From Burkholderiales bacterium (GTDB taxonomy: Bacteria; Pseudomonadota; Gammaproteobacteria; Burkholderiales; Casimicrobiaceae), in the NCBI GenBank assembly GCA_025927765.1, contig JAICKU010000037.1:1-36987 (forward strand): a stretch of 36,987 nt of DNA, written 5' to 3'. Below are positions 7,673 to 17,439 of the stretch, one piece after another (positions within the stretch are counted from its first letter, which is position 1; each line of letters starts with the position of its first letter). A program made the translations under genes and the position numbers. The notes beneath the pieces were generated by a model. It was not told the DNA's origin, made no database searches, and worked only from the letters and a program-made list of their open reading frames with translations.

Positions 7673-10600
7673 ATGATCGAAACCGCCACCGAGTTCGACG
7701 CCGGCCCCCTCACCTGGGTGCAGGGGGAAATCGACGAAGCGCTCGGCCGGGCAGGCGAGGCGCTCGCGGCGTTTCGCGCTTCGCCCGCGGATGGCGCGGC
7801 GCTGAAGCACGCCCGCACGCATGCGCACCAGGCGGCAGGCGCCATCCAGATGGTGGGTCTCGACGGCGTGGTCGCGTACACCGACGAGATCGAGCGGCAA
7901 CTGATGCGGCTCGAGGAATCGCCGCCGGGCGACGTCGCGCAGGTCGTCGACATCGTCGATCGGGCGATCGCGCGGCTGCGCGTGTTCCTGGACGAGGTCG
8001 GCAGCGGCACCCCGCCGGTGCCGCTCGCGCTTGCCGCGGACTACGACGCGATGCGCAGGGCGCGCGGCGAAAGCGTGCCGGCGCCTGCCGATCTCTTCTA
8101 TCCCGACCTCAACGTGCGCCCGCCGCGCGCATCGTCCGGCGAGATCATGCCGGCGGCGCGTCTCGCATCGCATGTTCTGAAGGCGCGCCGCCAATATCAG
8201 CGCGGCCTGCTCGAATGGCTGCGCGGTGCAGCGGGCGGTGCCGCCACCATGCGCGAGGCGTTGGCCGAGATCGAGGCGGTGACGGCACCCTCGTCGCTGC
8301 GCGCGTTCTGGTGGACGACGGTCGCGCTGCTCGAAGCGCTCGAGCAGAAGGCGCTCGAGCCGTCGTTCGCCGTGAAGCAGCTGGTCGCGCGCATCGACAT
8401 GCAGATTCGCCGCGTGACCGAAGGTAGCGCGAAGGTCGCCGATCGCCTGCGCCGTGAAGTGCTGTACGCGATCGCGACGGCCACCGCCGTCGAGGGGTCG
8501 CAGGTCGAGGCGGTGCAGCGCGCGTATGCGCTCGCGGCGCTGCTGCCGTCCCCGGAAACGCTCGACGTCGACGCCGTGCGCATTCGGCCGCTCGTGCGTG
8601 AAGCGCGCGAGCAACTCGCAAGCGCGAAGGACGCGTGGCTCAAGGCCGCGGCGGGACGTGTCGACGGCGCGCCGAAGCTCGCGCAACTGCTCGCGTCGAC
8701 GCATGCGAAGGCCGAGGAGATCGGCGAGCCGGCACTGGCGAGGCTCACCGCAACGCTCGTCGAGCGCTTCGCGGCGATGCCGCCGCACGGCGTGTCGGAA
8801 CCGCTCGCGATGGAATTCGCGACGGCGCTTCTGCTCGCCGAAAGCGCGTTCGAGAACTTCAACAAGCTGACGCCGGAGTTCGCCGCGCAGGTCGACACGA
8901 TGCTCGCGCGGCTCGATGCGGCGCAGGCCGGTCACGCGCCACAGGATGGCGCGCCCGCGCTCGACGACATGTCGCGCCGGGCGCAGGAGCGCGTGCTGCT
9001 CGGGCAGGTGATGCGCGAAGTGCAGGCGAACCTGCGCCACATGGAGCAGGTGCTCGACGCGTTCTTTCGCGACCACACGCGCCGCCAGGAGCTCGCGACG
9101 CTCGCGCGCGACAGCCAGCAGATCCGCGGCGCGCTGCGCATGCTCGAGCTCGCCGCCGCCGATCGCCTGCTTGCGCTTTGCCAGGCGCAGATCGAGACCT
9201 ACGCCGATCCGTCGTCGGCCGTGGACGAGGAAGGCCTCGAGCTTCTTGCCGAATCGCTGTCCGGCCTCGGGTTCTACGTCGAGGCGGTGCTGCAGCAGCG
9301 CCCCGACCGCGATCGCATCATTGCCCCGCTGATCGCCAAGCGGCTCGGCGAAGCCGCCCCGGTCACGGCAGTCGAGCCGCCATCGGTCGAGGATTCCGTC
9401 GCCGAGCTGCGCGCGGCGTTGCCCCGGCTTCTCGCCGACGTGCGCGCAGCGCCCAGCGATCCGGCCGCGCGTACCGAACTGCGCGGCAAGCTCGCGAGCC
9501 TGCGCGACGACGCCGACCTGATCGGCGACGCCGAGCTCGTGGCGCAGGTGAAAGCCGCGATCCGCGAGATCGACGAAGGCGCGCAGGAACAGACGCTGGC
9601 CGAGCGCGTCGACGTGATCGTCGAGGCGGGCGCGGCACCCGCGCCGGAGTTGTCGGAGGAAACGCAGCGGCTGCTCGCCACCGACGCGAGCGCACTCGAC
9701 GCGGAGCTCCTCGACATCTACCTCGCCGAAGCCGACGAGGTGCTCGACACGATCGCCGAGCATCGCAAGGTGCTCGAGCACGCGCCGACCGATCGCGAGG
9801 CGCTCGGCACCGTGCGTCGCCAGTTCCATACGCTGAAGGGCAGCGGCCGCATGGTCGGCCTCACCGAGTTGGGCGAGCTCGCGTGGGGCGTCGAGCGCAT
9901 CCACAACCGCCTGCTCGAAGAGGATCGGCGCGTCACGCCGGCGGTGCTCGCGCTGATCGGCGTTGCCGAATCGTCGTTCCGGCGCTGGGTGACCGAGCTG
10001 CGCGACACCGGCCGCTTCGCCACCGATGCCGCGCCGCTGATCGCCGCGATTCGTACCGTCGAAGGCGAGCTGCCGGGCGGCATGCCGTCCGCGGTGCCCG
10101 CCCTGCCGATGACGGGCGACACGACCAAGGTCACCGACGCTGCGGTGAACGTCGAACCGATCGCGCCGCAGGACGCGCCGGCATACGCGCCGCTCGACGC
10201 GGTTCACGCCGACGCGGCGGACCCATCGCACGGCGCGGACACGGCGGCGGCGAGCGTCGACGATGACGAAGCGATCGCGTTCGACGAGGAGTTCCTGCCC
10301 GCCGCCTTCACGTCGCGCATCCCCGACCTCGAGCTCGTCACGTTCCCCGAGCTCGGCGCGCCGCTCGGCGACAACGACGGCCCGACGGTGACGGTGATCG
10401 AGGAATCGGTCGGCGAAACGATCGACGTCACGGTGCCGTTCGAGCTCCGCGATGCGGGCAAGCCGGTGCTTCGCGTGGTGGCGGACAACACGTCGACGCT
10501 GCCGCACGAAGCGCGTGCGCGCACCACGGTTCACGCCCCCGATCTGACGCTGCTCACCGACGACGCGCACGAGGCCGTTGCCGACGATGCCGACGAAGTG

Positions 10601-13600
10601 AGCGTGGGCGAAGTGCGGTTGTCGGCGTCGCTGTGGCGCATCCTCTGCGACGAAGCCGACCAGCACGTCGCGCTGCTGCAGCACGAAGTGTCGACGCTGC
10701 AGTTCGATCCCGAGCATCCGTCGACTGCGGCGATGATCCGCGCGAGCCACACGCTGTGCGGCATTCACCGCACCGGGAACATCGCACTGATTGCCACCGT
10801 CGCGCGTGGCCTCGAGCAGGCGTTGCTGGCGCTCGAGGAAAGCGGCGCGCCGTTCCCCGGCATCACGCAGCCCGTGCTCGCGCGCGCGACCGCGGGCGTC
10901 GCGCATTTCGTGAGCCGTGTGAAGGCGCGCGAAGGTTTCACGATCAACGACGAGCGGGAGGCGGCGGACATCGAGCGCGAGCTCGACGAATTGCGCCAGG
11001 AAGCGCTCGCGAACGTGCCACCGGCGGAGCCGCTGATTCCGGCCGAAGACGGCGTCGATCATCTGGAGCTCGTCGCCGACGAGCCGGACGAAGTCGAACT
11101 GCACGCGCCGCAGGAACCGGAAAGCGTGGACGTGCCGGCTTCGCTCGCCGCCGCGTTCTTCCAGCCAAGCGAGACGCGGTTGCTCGGGTATTCGCCGGCG
11201 TTGCCGCAACCGGACGCCGAGCTGCCGGACGAGCAGGCCGCAGCGGCTGACGCCGCCGCGACGCAGGTTGACGAAGTGGCGCCGCAGGCGGATGAGGCCG
11301 CGCCGCGGATCGAAGATGTCGTTGTCGCCGCGGACACGAACGAAGCCGCCGTCGAAGCGCCGGCGGCGTGGACGCCCATCGCACCGGAGCCTGCGAAGCC
11401 GGAAGCGAAGGCGCCGAGCGAGGAATCGCTGCTCGAAGTCACCGACGATCTCGACCAGACGATCCTGCCGATCTTCCTCGAGGAAGCGGCCGAGCTGTTC
11501 CCGCAGGCGGGTGAATTGCTGCGCGACTGGCGCCGCGAGCCTGACGACGCGCAAGGGCCGGCCCAGCTGCGCCGCACATTGCATACGCTGAAGGGCAGCG
11601 CGCGCATGGCCGGCGCGATGCGCCTCGGCGAACTCGCGCATCGCACGGAGTCGCGGCTGTCGCGGAATGACCAGCCGGTCGCGCCGAGCGACGAGCTGTT
11701 CGAGACGCTCGACACCGATCTCGACCGCATCAGCTTCGTGCTCGAGGCGTTGCGCGAAGGCAAGTCGAACGTGGCGCTGCCGTGGCTCGCGCCGATGACG
11801 TCGACAGCGACGCCGACGCAGGCGCCGGCGACCGAGGCAGCATCGAGCGAAGCACCGGCGGCGACGGAAGTTCCGCAGACCGCGCCGGCCGTGGAAGCGC
11901 CGCGACGCCGCGCGTCGGATCGCGGCGATCCCGACGCGGGCCGCGCGATGCTGCGCGTGCGCGCCGACGTCGTCGATCAGCTCGTGAACGAAGCGGGCGA
12001 AGTCGCGATCGCGCGGGCACGCGTCGAAGGCGAGCTTCGCGCATTGAAGGCCAACCTGCTCGAGCTCACGAGCAGCGTGATCCGCCTGCGCAACCAGGTG
12101 CGCGAGATCGAGCTGCAGGCGGAAACGCAGATCCAGTCGCGGATGTCGACGCCGAGTCCGTCGCAGGAGGATTTCGACCCGCTCGAGCTCGACCGCTTCA
12201 CGCGCTTCCAGGAACTGACGCGCTCGCTCGCCGAGGGCGTGAACGACGTGTCGACGGTGCAGCAGTCGCTGCTGAAGAATCTCGACGACGCCAACGCGGC
12301 GCTGCTCGCGCAGGCGCGTCTGTCGCGCGACGTGCAGCAGCGGCTGTTCGCGATTCGCACCGTTCCGTTCAACAGCCTGTCGGAGCGGCTGTACCGCATC
12401 CTGCGCAAGACGGCGCGCGAACTCGACAAGCGCGCGAATCTCGAGATCCACGGCGGGCGCACCGAGCTCGACCGCTCGGTGCTCGAGAAGCTCGTGGGAC
12501 CGCTCGAGCACCTGCTGCGCAACGCGCTCGACCACGGCATCGAGTCCCGCAGCGCGCGCGTCGCGGCCGGCAAGTCCGAAACGGGCGAGATCACGCTGAC
12601 GGTGCGTCAGGTCGGCAACGAAATCACCGTCGAGCTCGCGGACGACGGCGCGGGCATCGATTTCGAGCGCGTGCGCGAGCGCGCGCTCGCGGCGGGTCTC
12701 CTCGCCGCGGACGCCGACCCGACGATCCATCAACTCGTCGAGTGCCTGTTCCAGCCCGGGTTTTCCACCGCCTCGACGCTCACGCAGATCTCGGGACGCG
12801 GCATCGGCATGGACGTGGTGCGTAACGAAATCATCGCGCTCGGCGGCCGCATCGACGTGCATACGTCGCCCGGCAAGGGCACCCGCTTCAACCTGTTCCT
12901 GCCGCTGACGCTCGCCGTCGCGCAGACGGTACTGGTGCGCGCCGGCGGCCGCATGTGGGCGGTGCCGGCGCCGATGGTCGAGCAGGTGCAGCAGGTGAAG
13001 CCCGACGTGCTGCGCTCGCTGTACGCCGACGGTCGCGTGCAGTGGCAGGGCCGCGCCTGGCCGTTCCACTACCTGCCGCGACTCCTCGGCGACACGGCGA
13101 GCGTTCCGGAGATGGCGCGCTACAACGCGGTGCTGCTGGTGCGCAGCGGCCAGGGGATCGCCGCGATCCACGTCGACGAAATGCTCGGCAACCACGAAGT
13201 CGTGGTGAAGAACATCGGCGCGCAGCTCGCGCGCGTCTCGGGGATCTCGGGCGCCACCGTGCTCGGCACCGGCGAGATCGTGCTGATCATCAATCCGGTG
13301 CAGCTCGCGCAGCGCACCGGCGTCGTTCGCTACGACCCCGCGGACGATGCGCGCTTCGCCGTCGAGCAGGCGAGCGCGCTGCCTCAGGCCGCGCGGCCAC
13401 TGGTGATGGTCGTCGACGATTCGCTCACCGTGCGCAAGTTCACGAGCCGGCTCCTCGCGCGCGAAGGCTTCGAAGTCGTGACCGCGCGTGACGGCGTCGA
13501 CGCGCTGAAGCTCCTGTCCGATCATATGCCGTCCGTGATCCTGCTCGACATCGAAATGCCGCGGATGGACGGCTTCGAGTTCGCGAAGACGATCAAGGGC

Positions 13601-13759
13601 GACGCGAAGACGCGCGCGATCCCGATCGTGATGATCACGTCGCGCACCGCCGACAAGCATCGCAACCGCGCGGTCGAGCTCGGCGTGGATCGGTTCCTCG
13701 GGAAGCCGTATCAGGAAGAGGAGCTGCTCGGCGCAATCGGGGAATTGATCGCGCACTAG
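7673..13759 (+). CDS. pilL: Hybrid chemosensory histidine kinase PilL/ChpA
   Basis: 2028 residues. CheA-type kinase that phosphorylates PilG and PilH to control twitching. Five Hpt-like modules are visible: H52 (HQAAGAIQMVGL), a degenerate one with Gln at about 482 (QQIRGALRMLEL), H719 (HTLKGSGRMVGL), H1026 (HTLCGIHRTGNI) and H1304 (HTLKGSARMAGA). Ala/Glu/Asp-rich linkers lie between them. Then come the dimerisation helices (about 1420-1560), the HATPase with N-box HLLRNALDHGIE near 1614, DDGAGID and GRGIGMDVV, a CheW domain (about 1745-1890) and a C-terminal receiver with acceptor D1959 (LLDIEMPRMDG). It follows pilJ by 10 bases, leaving no room for pilK. Its TAG overlaps the stop of the opposing gene. 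Confidence 0.95.
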   Translation: MIETATEFDAGPLTWVQGEIDEALGRAGEALAAFRASPADGAALKHARTHAHQAAGAIQMVGLDGVVAYTDEIERQLMRLEESPPGDVAQVVDIVDRAIARLRVFLDEVGSGTPPVPLALAADYDAMRRARGESVPAPADLFYPDLNVRPPRASSGEIMPAARLASHVLKARRQYQRGLLEWLRGAAGGAATMREALAEIEAVTAPSSLRAFWWTTVALLEALEQKALEPSFAVKQLVARIDMQIRRVTEGSAKVADRLRREVLYAIATATAVEGSQVEAVQRAYALAALLPSPETLDVDAVRIRPLVREAREQLASAKDAWLKAAAGRVDGAPKLAQLLASTHAKAEEIGEPALARLTATLVERFAAMPPHGVSEPLAMEFATALLLAESAFENFNKLTPEFAAQVDTMLARLDAAQAGHAPQDGAPALDDMSRRAQERVLLGQVMREVQANLRHMEQVLDAFFRDHTRRQELATLARDSQQIRGALRMLELAAADRLLALCQAQIETYADPSSAVDEEGLELLAESLSGLGFYVEAVLQQRPDRDRIIAPLIAKRLGEAAPVTAVEPPSVEDSVAELRAALPRLLADVRAAPSDPAARTELRGKLASLRDDADLIGDAELVAQVKAAIREIDEGAQEQTLAERVDVIVEAGAAPAPELSEETQRLLATDASALDAELLDIYLAEADEVLDTIAEHRKVLEHAPTDREALGTVRRQFHTLKGSGRMVGLTELGELAWGVERIHNRLLEEDRRVTPAVLALIGVAESSFRRWVTELRDTGRFATDAAPLIAAIRTVEGELPGGMPSAVPALPMTGDTTKVTDAAVNVEPIAPQDAPAYAPLDAVHADAADPSHGADTAAASVDDDEAIAFDEEFLPAAFTSRIPDLELVTFPELGAPLGDNDGPTVTVIEESVGETIDVTVPFELRDAGKPVLRVVADNTSTLPHEARARTTVHAPDLTLLTDDAHEAVADDADEVSVGEVRLSASLWRILCDEADQHVALLQHEVSTLQFDPEHPSTAAMIRASHTLCGIHRTGNIALIATVARGLEQALLALEESGAPFPGITQPVLARATAGVAHFVSRVKAREGFTINDEREAADIERELDELRQEALANVPPAEPLIPAEDGVDHLELVADEPDEVELHAPQEPESVDVPASLAAAFFQPSETRLLGYSPALPQPDAELPDEQAAAADAAATQVDEVAPQADEAAPRIEDVVVAADTNEAAVEAPAAWTPIAPEPAKPEAKAPSEESLLEVTDDLDQTILPIFLEEAAELFPQAGELLRDWRREPDDAQGPAQLRRTLHTLKGSARMAGAMRLGELAHRTESRLSRNDQPVAPSDELFETLDTDLDRISFVLEALREGKSNVALPWLAPMTSTATPTQAPATEAASSEAPAATEVPQTAPAVEAPRRRASDRGDPDAGRAMLRVRADVVDQLVNEAGEVAIARARVEGELRALKANLLELTSSVIRLRNQVREIELQAETQIQSRMSTPSPSQEDFDPLELDRFTRFQELTRSLAEGVNDVSTVQQSLLKNLDDANAALLAQARLSRDVQQRLFAIRTVPFNSLSERLYRILRKTARELDKRANLEIHGGRTELDRSVLEKLVGPLEHLLRNALDHGIESRSARVAAGKSETGEITLTVRQVGNEITVELADDGAGIDFERVRERALAAGLLAADADPTIHQLVECLFQPGFSTASTLTQISGRGIGMDVVRNEIIALGGRIDVHTSPGKGTRFNLFLPLTLAVAQTVLVRAGGRMWAVPAPMVEQVQQVKPDVLRSLYADGRVQWQGRAWPFHYLPRLLGDTASVPEMARYNAVLLVRSGQGIAAIHVDEMLGNHEVVVKNIGAQLARVSGISGATVLGTGEIVLIINPVQLAQRTGVVRYDPADDARFAVEQASALPQAARPLVMVVDDSLTVRKFTSRLLAREGFEVVTARDGVDALKLLSDHMPSVILLDIEMPRMDGFEFAKTIKGDAKTRAIPIVMITSRTADKHRNRAVELGVDRFLGKPYQEEELLGAIGELIAH

Positions 13760-14715
13760 GCGGTGTGCAGCGCCCCCGGCTCTTTAGTCACCGGCTCCCA
13801 CTCGATCCGCTCGTACTCGGCGATCACCTCGGCGCCGAACAGCAGCACCACCGCCGCGAGCTCGAGCGACAAGAGCACCACGATCGACGTGGTGAGCGAG
13901 CCGTACACGGTCTGCACCTGCGACAACGTCGCCAGGTACCAGACCAGGATATGGCGCGAGATCTCCCACAGCACCGTGGCGCTCGCGCCGCCGATGAATG
14001 CGTGGCGCCATGACAGCCGGCCGACCGGCATGACGAAGTAGATCGACGTCAGCACGAGCACCTCGCCGATCACGCCGATCAGGTAGAGCAGCACGCGCGA
14101 GACGAGCGACAGCGAGACGTTCACGCCGAGGAACGCGTGCGGCGTCGCGGCGAGCGTCTGCAGCGCGCCGGCGACGAGCGTCACCGCGAGCAGGCCGATC
14201 CCGAGGAACAGGATGTACACGTACGGGATCAGCGCCGAGACCAGGAACGGGCGGCGCTTGCGCAGCACGCGGTGATAGAAGATCACCGACATGGCGTTCT
14301 CCAGCACCGAGAAGGCGAGCGAGCTGAAGAAGATCAGCGTGATCGCGAGCGTCCAGCCCATTACTTCGCGATGCGCGATGAACGCGTGCAGCTCGGCGAT
14401 CAGCGAGCGCGACTGGCCCGGCACGACGATGTCGAGGTAGCGCGCGAGCGTCGCCATCAGCCGCTCGGCGTCGATCACGTGCGACAGGATGATCACGAGC
14501 AGGATCATCAGCGGCACGATCGACAGCAGCGTGTAGTAGGCGACGCCGCCGGCGAGGAGCAGGCCCTGGTTCGCGCGAAACGCGCGCATGGTCTGCACCG
14601 CGAATCCGAGCGGATCGCGGGCGATCTTGCGCGCAGCGCGCGACAAGCCCGGCCGGACGCGAGGGGTCGCGAGCACGCAGCGATGATTGCACACGGTTTG
14701 GCAAGCGTCGAGCAT
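13756..14715 (-). CDS. YihY/BrkB family inner-membrane protein
   Basis: About 319 residues from the ATG at 14715; a TTG at 14742 would add nine. The family (YihY/virulence factor BrkB, UPF0761) consists of multi-pass inner-membrane proteins of unsettled function; older RNase BN labels for it are wrong. Visible: the family signature GLLLAGGVAYYTLLSIVPLM near the first membrane segment, about six hydrophobic segments, and the conserved LTSIYFVMPVGRLSWRHAFI followed by GGASATVLWE. The last 20 residues are polar. It is convergent with pilL, sharing a CTAG that provides both stop codons, and divergent from the EF-G-like gene. Confidence 0.88.
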   Translation of the reverse strand: MLDACQTVCNHRCVLATPRVRPGLSRAARKIARDPLGFAVQTMRAFRANQGLLLAGGVAYYTLLSIVPLMILLVIILSHVIDAERLMATLARYLDIVVPGQSRSLIAELHAFIAHREVMGWTLAITLIFFSSLAFSVLENAMSVIFYHRVLRKRRPFLVSALIPYVYILFLGIGLLAVTLVAGALQTLAATPHAFLGVNVSLSLVSRVLLYLIGVIGEVLVLTSIYFVMPVGRLSWRHAFIGGASATVLWEISRHILVWYLATLSQVQTVYGSLTTSIVVLLSLELAAVVLLFGAEVIAEYERIEWEPVTKEPGALHTA

Positions 14716-14727
14716 CGGCGTTACAGT
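14698..14727 (+). promoter_or_regulatory. Candidate sigma70 promoter of the EF-G-like gene
   Basis: TTGGCA (14698-14703) and TACAGT (14722-14727) are separated by 18 bases and match the -35 and -10 consensus at 5 of 6 and 4 of 6 positions. Initiation near 14734 would give a leader of about 25 bases containing GAGGAGAC before the ATG at 14759. The promoter overlaps the first codons of the divergent yihY-type gene. Confidence 0.5.
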
Positions 14728-14758
14728 CCTTCCATCCGGCAACTACGAGGAGACGGCG

Positions 14759-16810
14759 ATGGCGGACTTCGCGACGGAAAACATTCGTACTGTAGCGTTC
14801 GTCGGGGACGGGGGCGCAGGCAAGACCACCCTCGTCGAAGCGCTGCTCGCCAGGGCCGGCGCGATTCCCGCGGAAGGCAGCGTCGAGCGCGGCAGCACGG
14901 TCAGCGATTTCGACGCGCTCGAGAAGGCGTATCAGCATTCGCTGCGCGCATCGCTCGTGCACCTCGAGACCGACGGCACGCGCGTGCACATGATCGACAC
15001 GCCCGGCTTTCCGGATTTCATCGGGCAGGCGATCGGCGCGCTCGACGCGGTCGAGACGGCTGCGATCGTCGTCAACGCGGCGACGGGCGTGCAGATGATC
15101 GCGTCGCGAATGATGGAATGGGCAAGCGCGCGCAACCTGTGCCGGCTCGTGGTGATCGACAAGATCGACGCCGAGAATGTCGACCTGCCGGGCGTGCTCG
15201 AGGCGGTGCAAGGCGCGTTCGGCAAGCAGTGCCTGCCGATCAACCTGCCGGCCGAGGGCGGCAAGCACGTCGTCGACTGCTTCTTCAATCCGAGCGGCGA
15301 CGCGGATTTCTCGTCGGTCGAGGCCGCGCACGCCGCACTCGTCGACCAGGTGGTCGAGATCGACGAGGAACTGATGTCGCTCTACCTCGAGCAGGGCGAA
15401 GTCGCGCCCGAGCAGTTGCACGCGCCGTTCGAAAAGGCGCTGCGCGAAGGTCATCTCGTGCCGGTGTGCTTCGCGTCGGGGCGCACCGGGGCGGGCGTCG
15501 GCGAACTGCTCGACATCCTCGTCAAGCTCGCGCCCAATCCCACCGAAGGCAACCCGCCGCTCTTCATCAAAGGGGAAGGCGAGAACGCCACCGAGTTCCA
15601 CTCGACGCCCGATGCGAACCAGCACGTGCTCGCGCACGTGTTCAAGGTCGTCATGGATCCGTTCGTGGGGAAGCTCGGCGTGTTCCGCGTGCATCAGGGC
15701 ACGGTCACGCGCGACACGCAGCTCTTCGTGGGCGACGGCCGCAAGCCGTTCAAGGTCGGTCATCTCTTCATGCTGCAGGGCGCGAAGTACGTCGAGGTCG
15801 ACAAGGCGGTGCCCGGCGATCTCGCGGCGGTCGCGAAGGTCGACGAAGTGACGTTCGACTGCGTGCTGCACGATTCGCACGACGAGGACCAGATCCACAT
15901 GAGGCCGCTCGAATTCCCGGTGCCGATGCACGGCTTCGCGATCACGCCGAAGCGCCGCGGAGACGAGCAGCGGATCTCCGACGTGCTGCACAAGATGATC
16001 GCCGAGGATCCGACGCTCGTCGTCGCGCACGATCCCGTCGTGAACGAGACGGTGCTGCGCGGCCTCGGCGAACTGCATCTGCGCTCGGTGCTCGAGCGGA
16101 TGGCGAGCCAGTTCAAGCTCGAGGTCGAGACGCGGCCGCCGCGCGTGCCGTATCGCGAAACCGTCACGTCGAAGGCCGAGGGTCACCATCGCCACAAGAA
16201 GCAGACGGGCGGCGCGGGGCAGTTCGGCGAGGTGTACCTGCGCATCGAGCCGCTGCCGCGCGGCGCGGGCTTCGAGTTCGTCGATCAGGTGAAGGGCGGC
16301 GCGATTCCGAACACGCTGATTCCCGCGGTGCAGAAGGGCGTCGAGCAGGTGCTGCAGACCGGGCCCGTCGCGGGCTTTCCGATGCAGGACGTGCGCGTGA
16401 CCGTCTACGACGGCAAGTACCACCCGGTCGATTCGAAGGAAGTCGCGTTCGTCGCCGCCGGACGCAAGGCGTTCCTCGACGCGATCACGAAAGCGAAGCC
16501 CATCGTGCTCGAGCCGATCGTCGGCGTCGAGATCAACTGCCCGGCGAACAACATGGGCGACGTCGCCGGCGACCTGTCGTCACGGCGCGGACAGGTGACG
16601 GGGACGCAGACGCTGCAGGCAGGCATGCTCGCGGTGAACGGGCTCGCGCCGCTCGCGGAACTCGAAGGCTACGCCGCGCGGTTGAAGTCGATGACCGGCG
16701 GCCACGGCGCGTGGACGATGTCGCTGTCGCATTACGAGCAGGCGCCGTCGACATTGCAGAACCAGTTGTCGACCGACTACGCGAAGCATCGGCGGCACGA
16801 GGAAGATTAG
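14759..16810 (+). CDS. Elongation factor G-like translational GTPase (non-canonical EF-G)
   Basis: 683 residues from the ATG at 14759, with GAGGAGAC upstream. Translational GTPase with the EF-G domain order: GTPase with P-loop GDGGAGKT at 16-23 and DTPGFPDF as G3, then domains II to V, including the domain IV sequence [16 protein letters not shown]. It is not the housekeeping FusA: the P-loop differs from AHIDAGKT, the switch I region is diverged, and G4 reads IDKID (134-137) instead of NKxD. It resembles the EF-G-like subfamily typified by Thermus EF-G-2, whose role is not settled. It stands alone, away from rpsL/rpsG/tuf, which supports the paralogue reading. Confidence 0.88.
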   Translation: MADFATENIRTVAFVGDGGAGKTTLVEALLARAGAIPAEGSVERGSTVSDFDALEKAYQHSLRASLVHLETDGTRVHMIDTPGFPDFIGQAIGALDAVETAAIVVNAATGVQMIASRMMEWASARNLCRLVVIDKIDAENVDLPGVLEAVQGAFGKQCLPINLPAEGGKHVVDCFFNPSGDADFSSVEAAHAALVDQVVEIDEELMSLYLEQGEVAPEQLHAPFEKALREGHLVPVCFASGRTGAGVGELLDILVKLAPNPTEGNPPLFIKGEGENATEFHSTPDANQHVLAHVFKVVMDPFVGKLGVFRVHQGTVTRDTQLFVGDGRKPFKVGHLFMLQGAKYVEVDKAVPGDLAAVAKVDEVTFDCVLHDSHDEDQIHMRPLEFPVPMHGFAITPKRRGDEQRISDVLHKMIAEDPTLVVAHDPVVNETVLRGLGELHLRSVLERMASQFKLEVETRPPRVPYRETVTSKAEGHHRHKKQTGGAGQFGEVYLRIEPLPRGAGFEFVDQVKGGAIPNTLIPAVQKGVEQVLQTGPVAGFPMQDVRVTVYDGKYHPVDSKEVAFVAAGRKAFLDAITKAKPIVLEPIVGVEINCPANNMGDVAGDLSSRRGQVTGTQTLQAGMLAVNGLAPLAELEGYAARLKSMTGGHGAWTMSLSHYEQAPSTLQNQLSTDYAKHRRHEED

Positions 16811-16838
16811 GCATCGGGCTTGCTCGCCTCCACCGAGG

Positions 16839-16862
16839 ACGTCCGGCAAACGGACGTACAAT
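16839..16862 (+). promoter_or_regulatory. Inverted repeat and candidate -10 box upstream of yqgE
   Basis: ACGTCCG and CGGACGT form a perfect 7-base inverted repeat (16839-16845 and 16851-16857) around GCAAA. A -10-like TACAAT (16857-16862) begins on its last base. There is no good -35 box. The repeat would lie in the promoter spacer, a common place for an operator; as RNA it would be a hairpin ending the EF-G-like transcript, but no T-run follows. Confidence 0.4.
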
Positions 16863-16880
16863 AGGGTCGTGGGCGACTCG

Positions 16881-17432
16881 GTGAACCTCACACACCACTT
16901 CCTGATCGCCATGCCGGCCATGGCCGATCCGCATTTCGCCAATTCGCTGACGTACGTGTGCGAGCACACCGCCGAAGGCGCGCTCGGCATCGTCGTCAAC
17001 AAGCCGATCGACATGAAGCTCGCGGCGCTCTTCGAGCAGATCGAGATTGCGCTCGAGGACGCGGTGCTCGGCGATGTGCCCGTGCATTTCGGCGGCCCGG
17101 TGCAGCTCGACCGGGGATTCGTGCTGCATCGCCCGGTCGGCCGCTGGCAGTCGACGCTGCCGATCCACGACAGCGTGGGCCTCACGACGTCGAAGGACGT
17201 GCTCGAGGCGGCGGGCCGCGGCGAAGGGCCGAAGGACATGTTCGTGTCGCTCGGCTACGCGGGCTGGCAGGCGGGGCAGCTCGAGCAGGAGCTGGCGAGC
17301 AACGCGTGGCTGACCGTCGAGGCCGACCCCGACGTGATGTTCGACCTTCCGGCCGAGCATCGGCTTCCCGCGGCGATGCGCCTGCTCGGCATCGACTTCT
17401 CGCGGCTGTCCGACACCGCCGGGCACGGGTGA
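16881..17432 (+). CDS. yqgE: YqgE/AlgH family protein (UPF0301)
   Basis: 183 residues from the GTG at 16881, giving [20 protein letters not shown], which matches the start of E. coli YqgE ([14 protein letters not shown]). A GTG at 16869 would add four residues. Family features: [32 protein letters not shown] and the late [14 protein letters not shown]. The molecular role is not established; AlgH was named from alginate regulation in Pseudomonas. It begins the run yqgE-ruvX-pyrR-pyrB-pyrC', an order I recall also from Pseudomonas. The next gene starts 7 bases after its stop. Confidence 0.92.
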   Translation: MNLTHHFLIAMPAMADPHFANSLTYVCEHTAEGALGIVVNKPIDMKLAALFEQIEIALEDAVLGDVPVHFGGPVQLDRGFVLHRPVGRWQSTLPIHDSVGLTTSKDVLEAAGRGEGPKDMFVSLGYAGWQAGQLEQELASNAWLTVEADPDVMFDLPAEHRLPAAMRLLGIDFSRLSDTAGHG

Positions 17433-17439
17433 GCGGCGG

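Noticed and set aside
7652-13756. An open frame of about 2034 codons on the strand opposite pilL
   Set aside because: Its product is rich in Arg, His, Leu and Ala without domain signals, and it mirrors pilL almost end to end. Long antisense frames are expected in very GC-rich genes.
13784-16423. A long minus-strand frame across the EF-G-like gene running into the YihY-type gene region
   Set aside because: It reads in a different frame from the YihY-type gene and shows no protein features; the opposite-strand EF-G-like gene explains the sequence.
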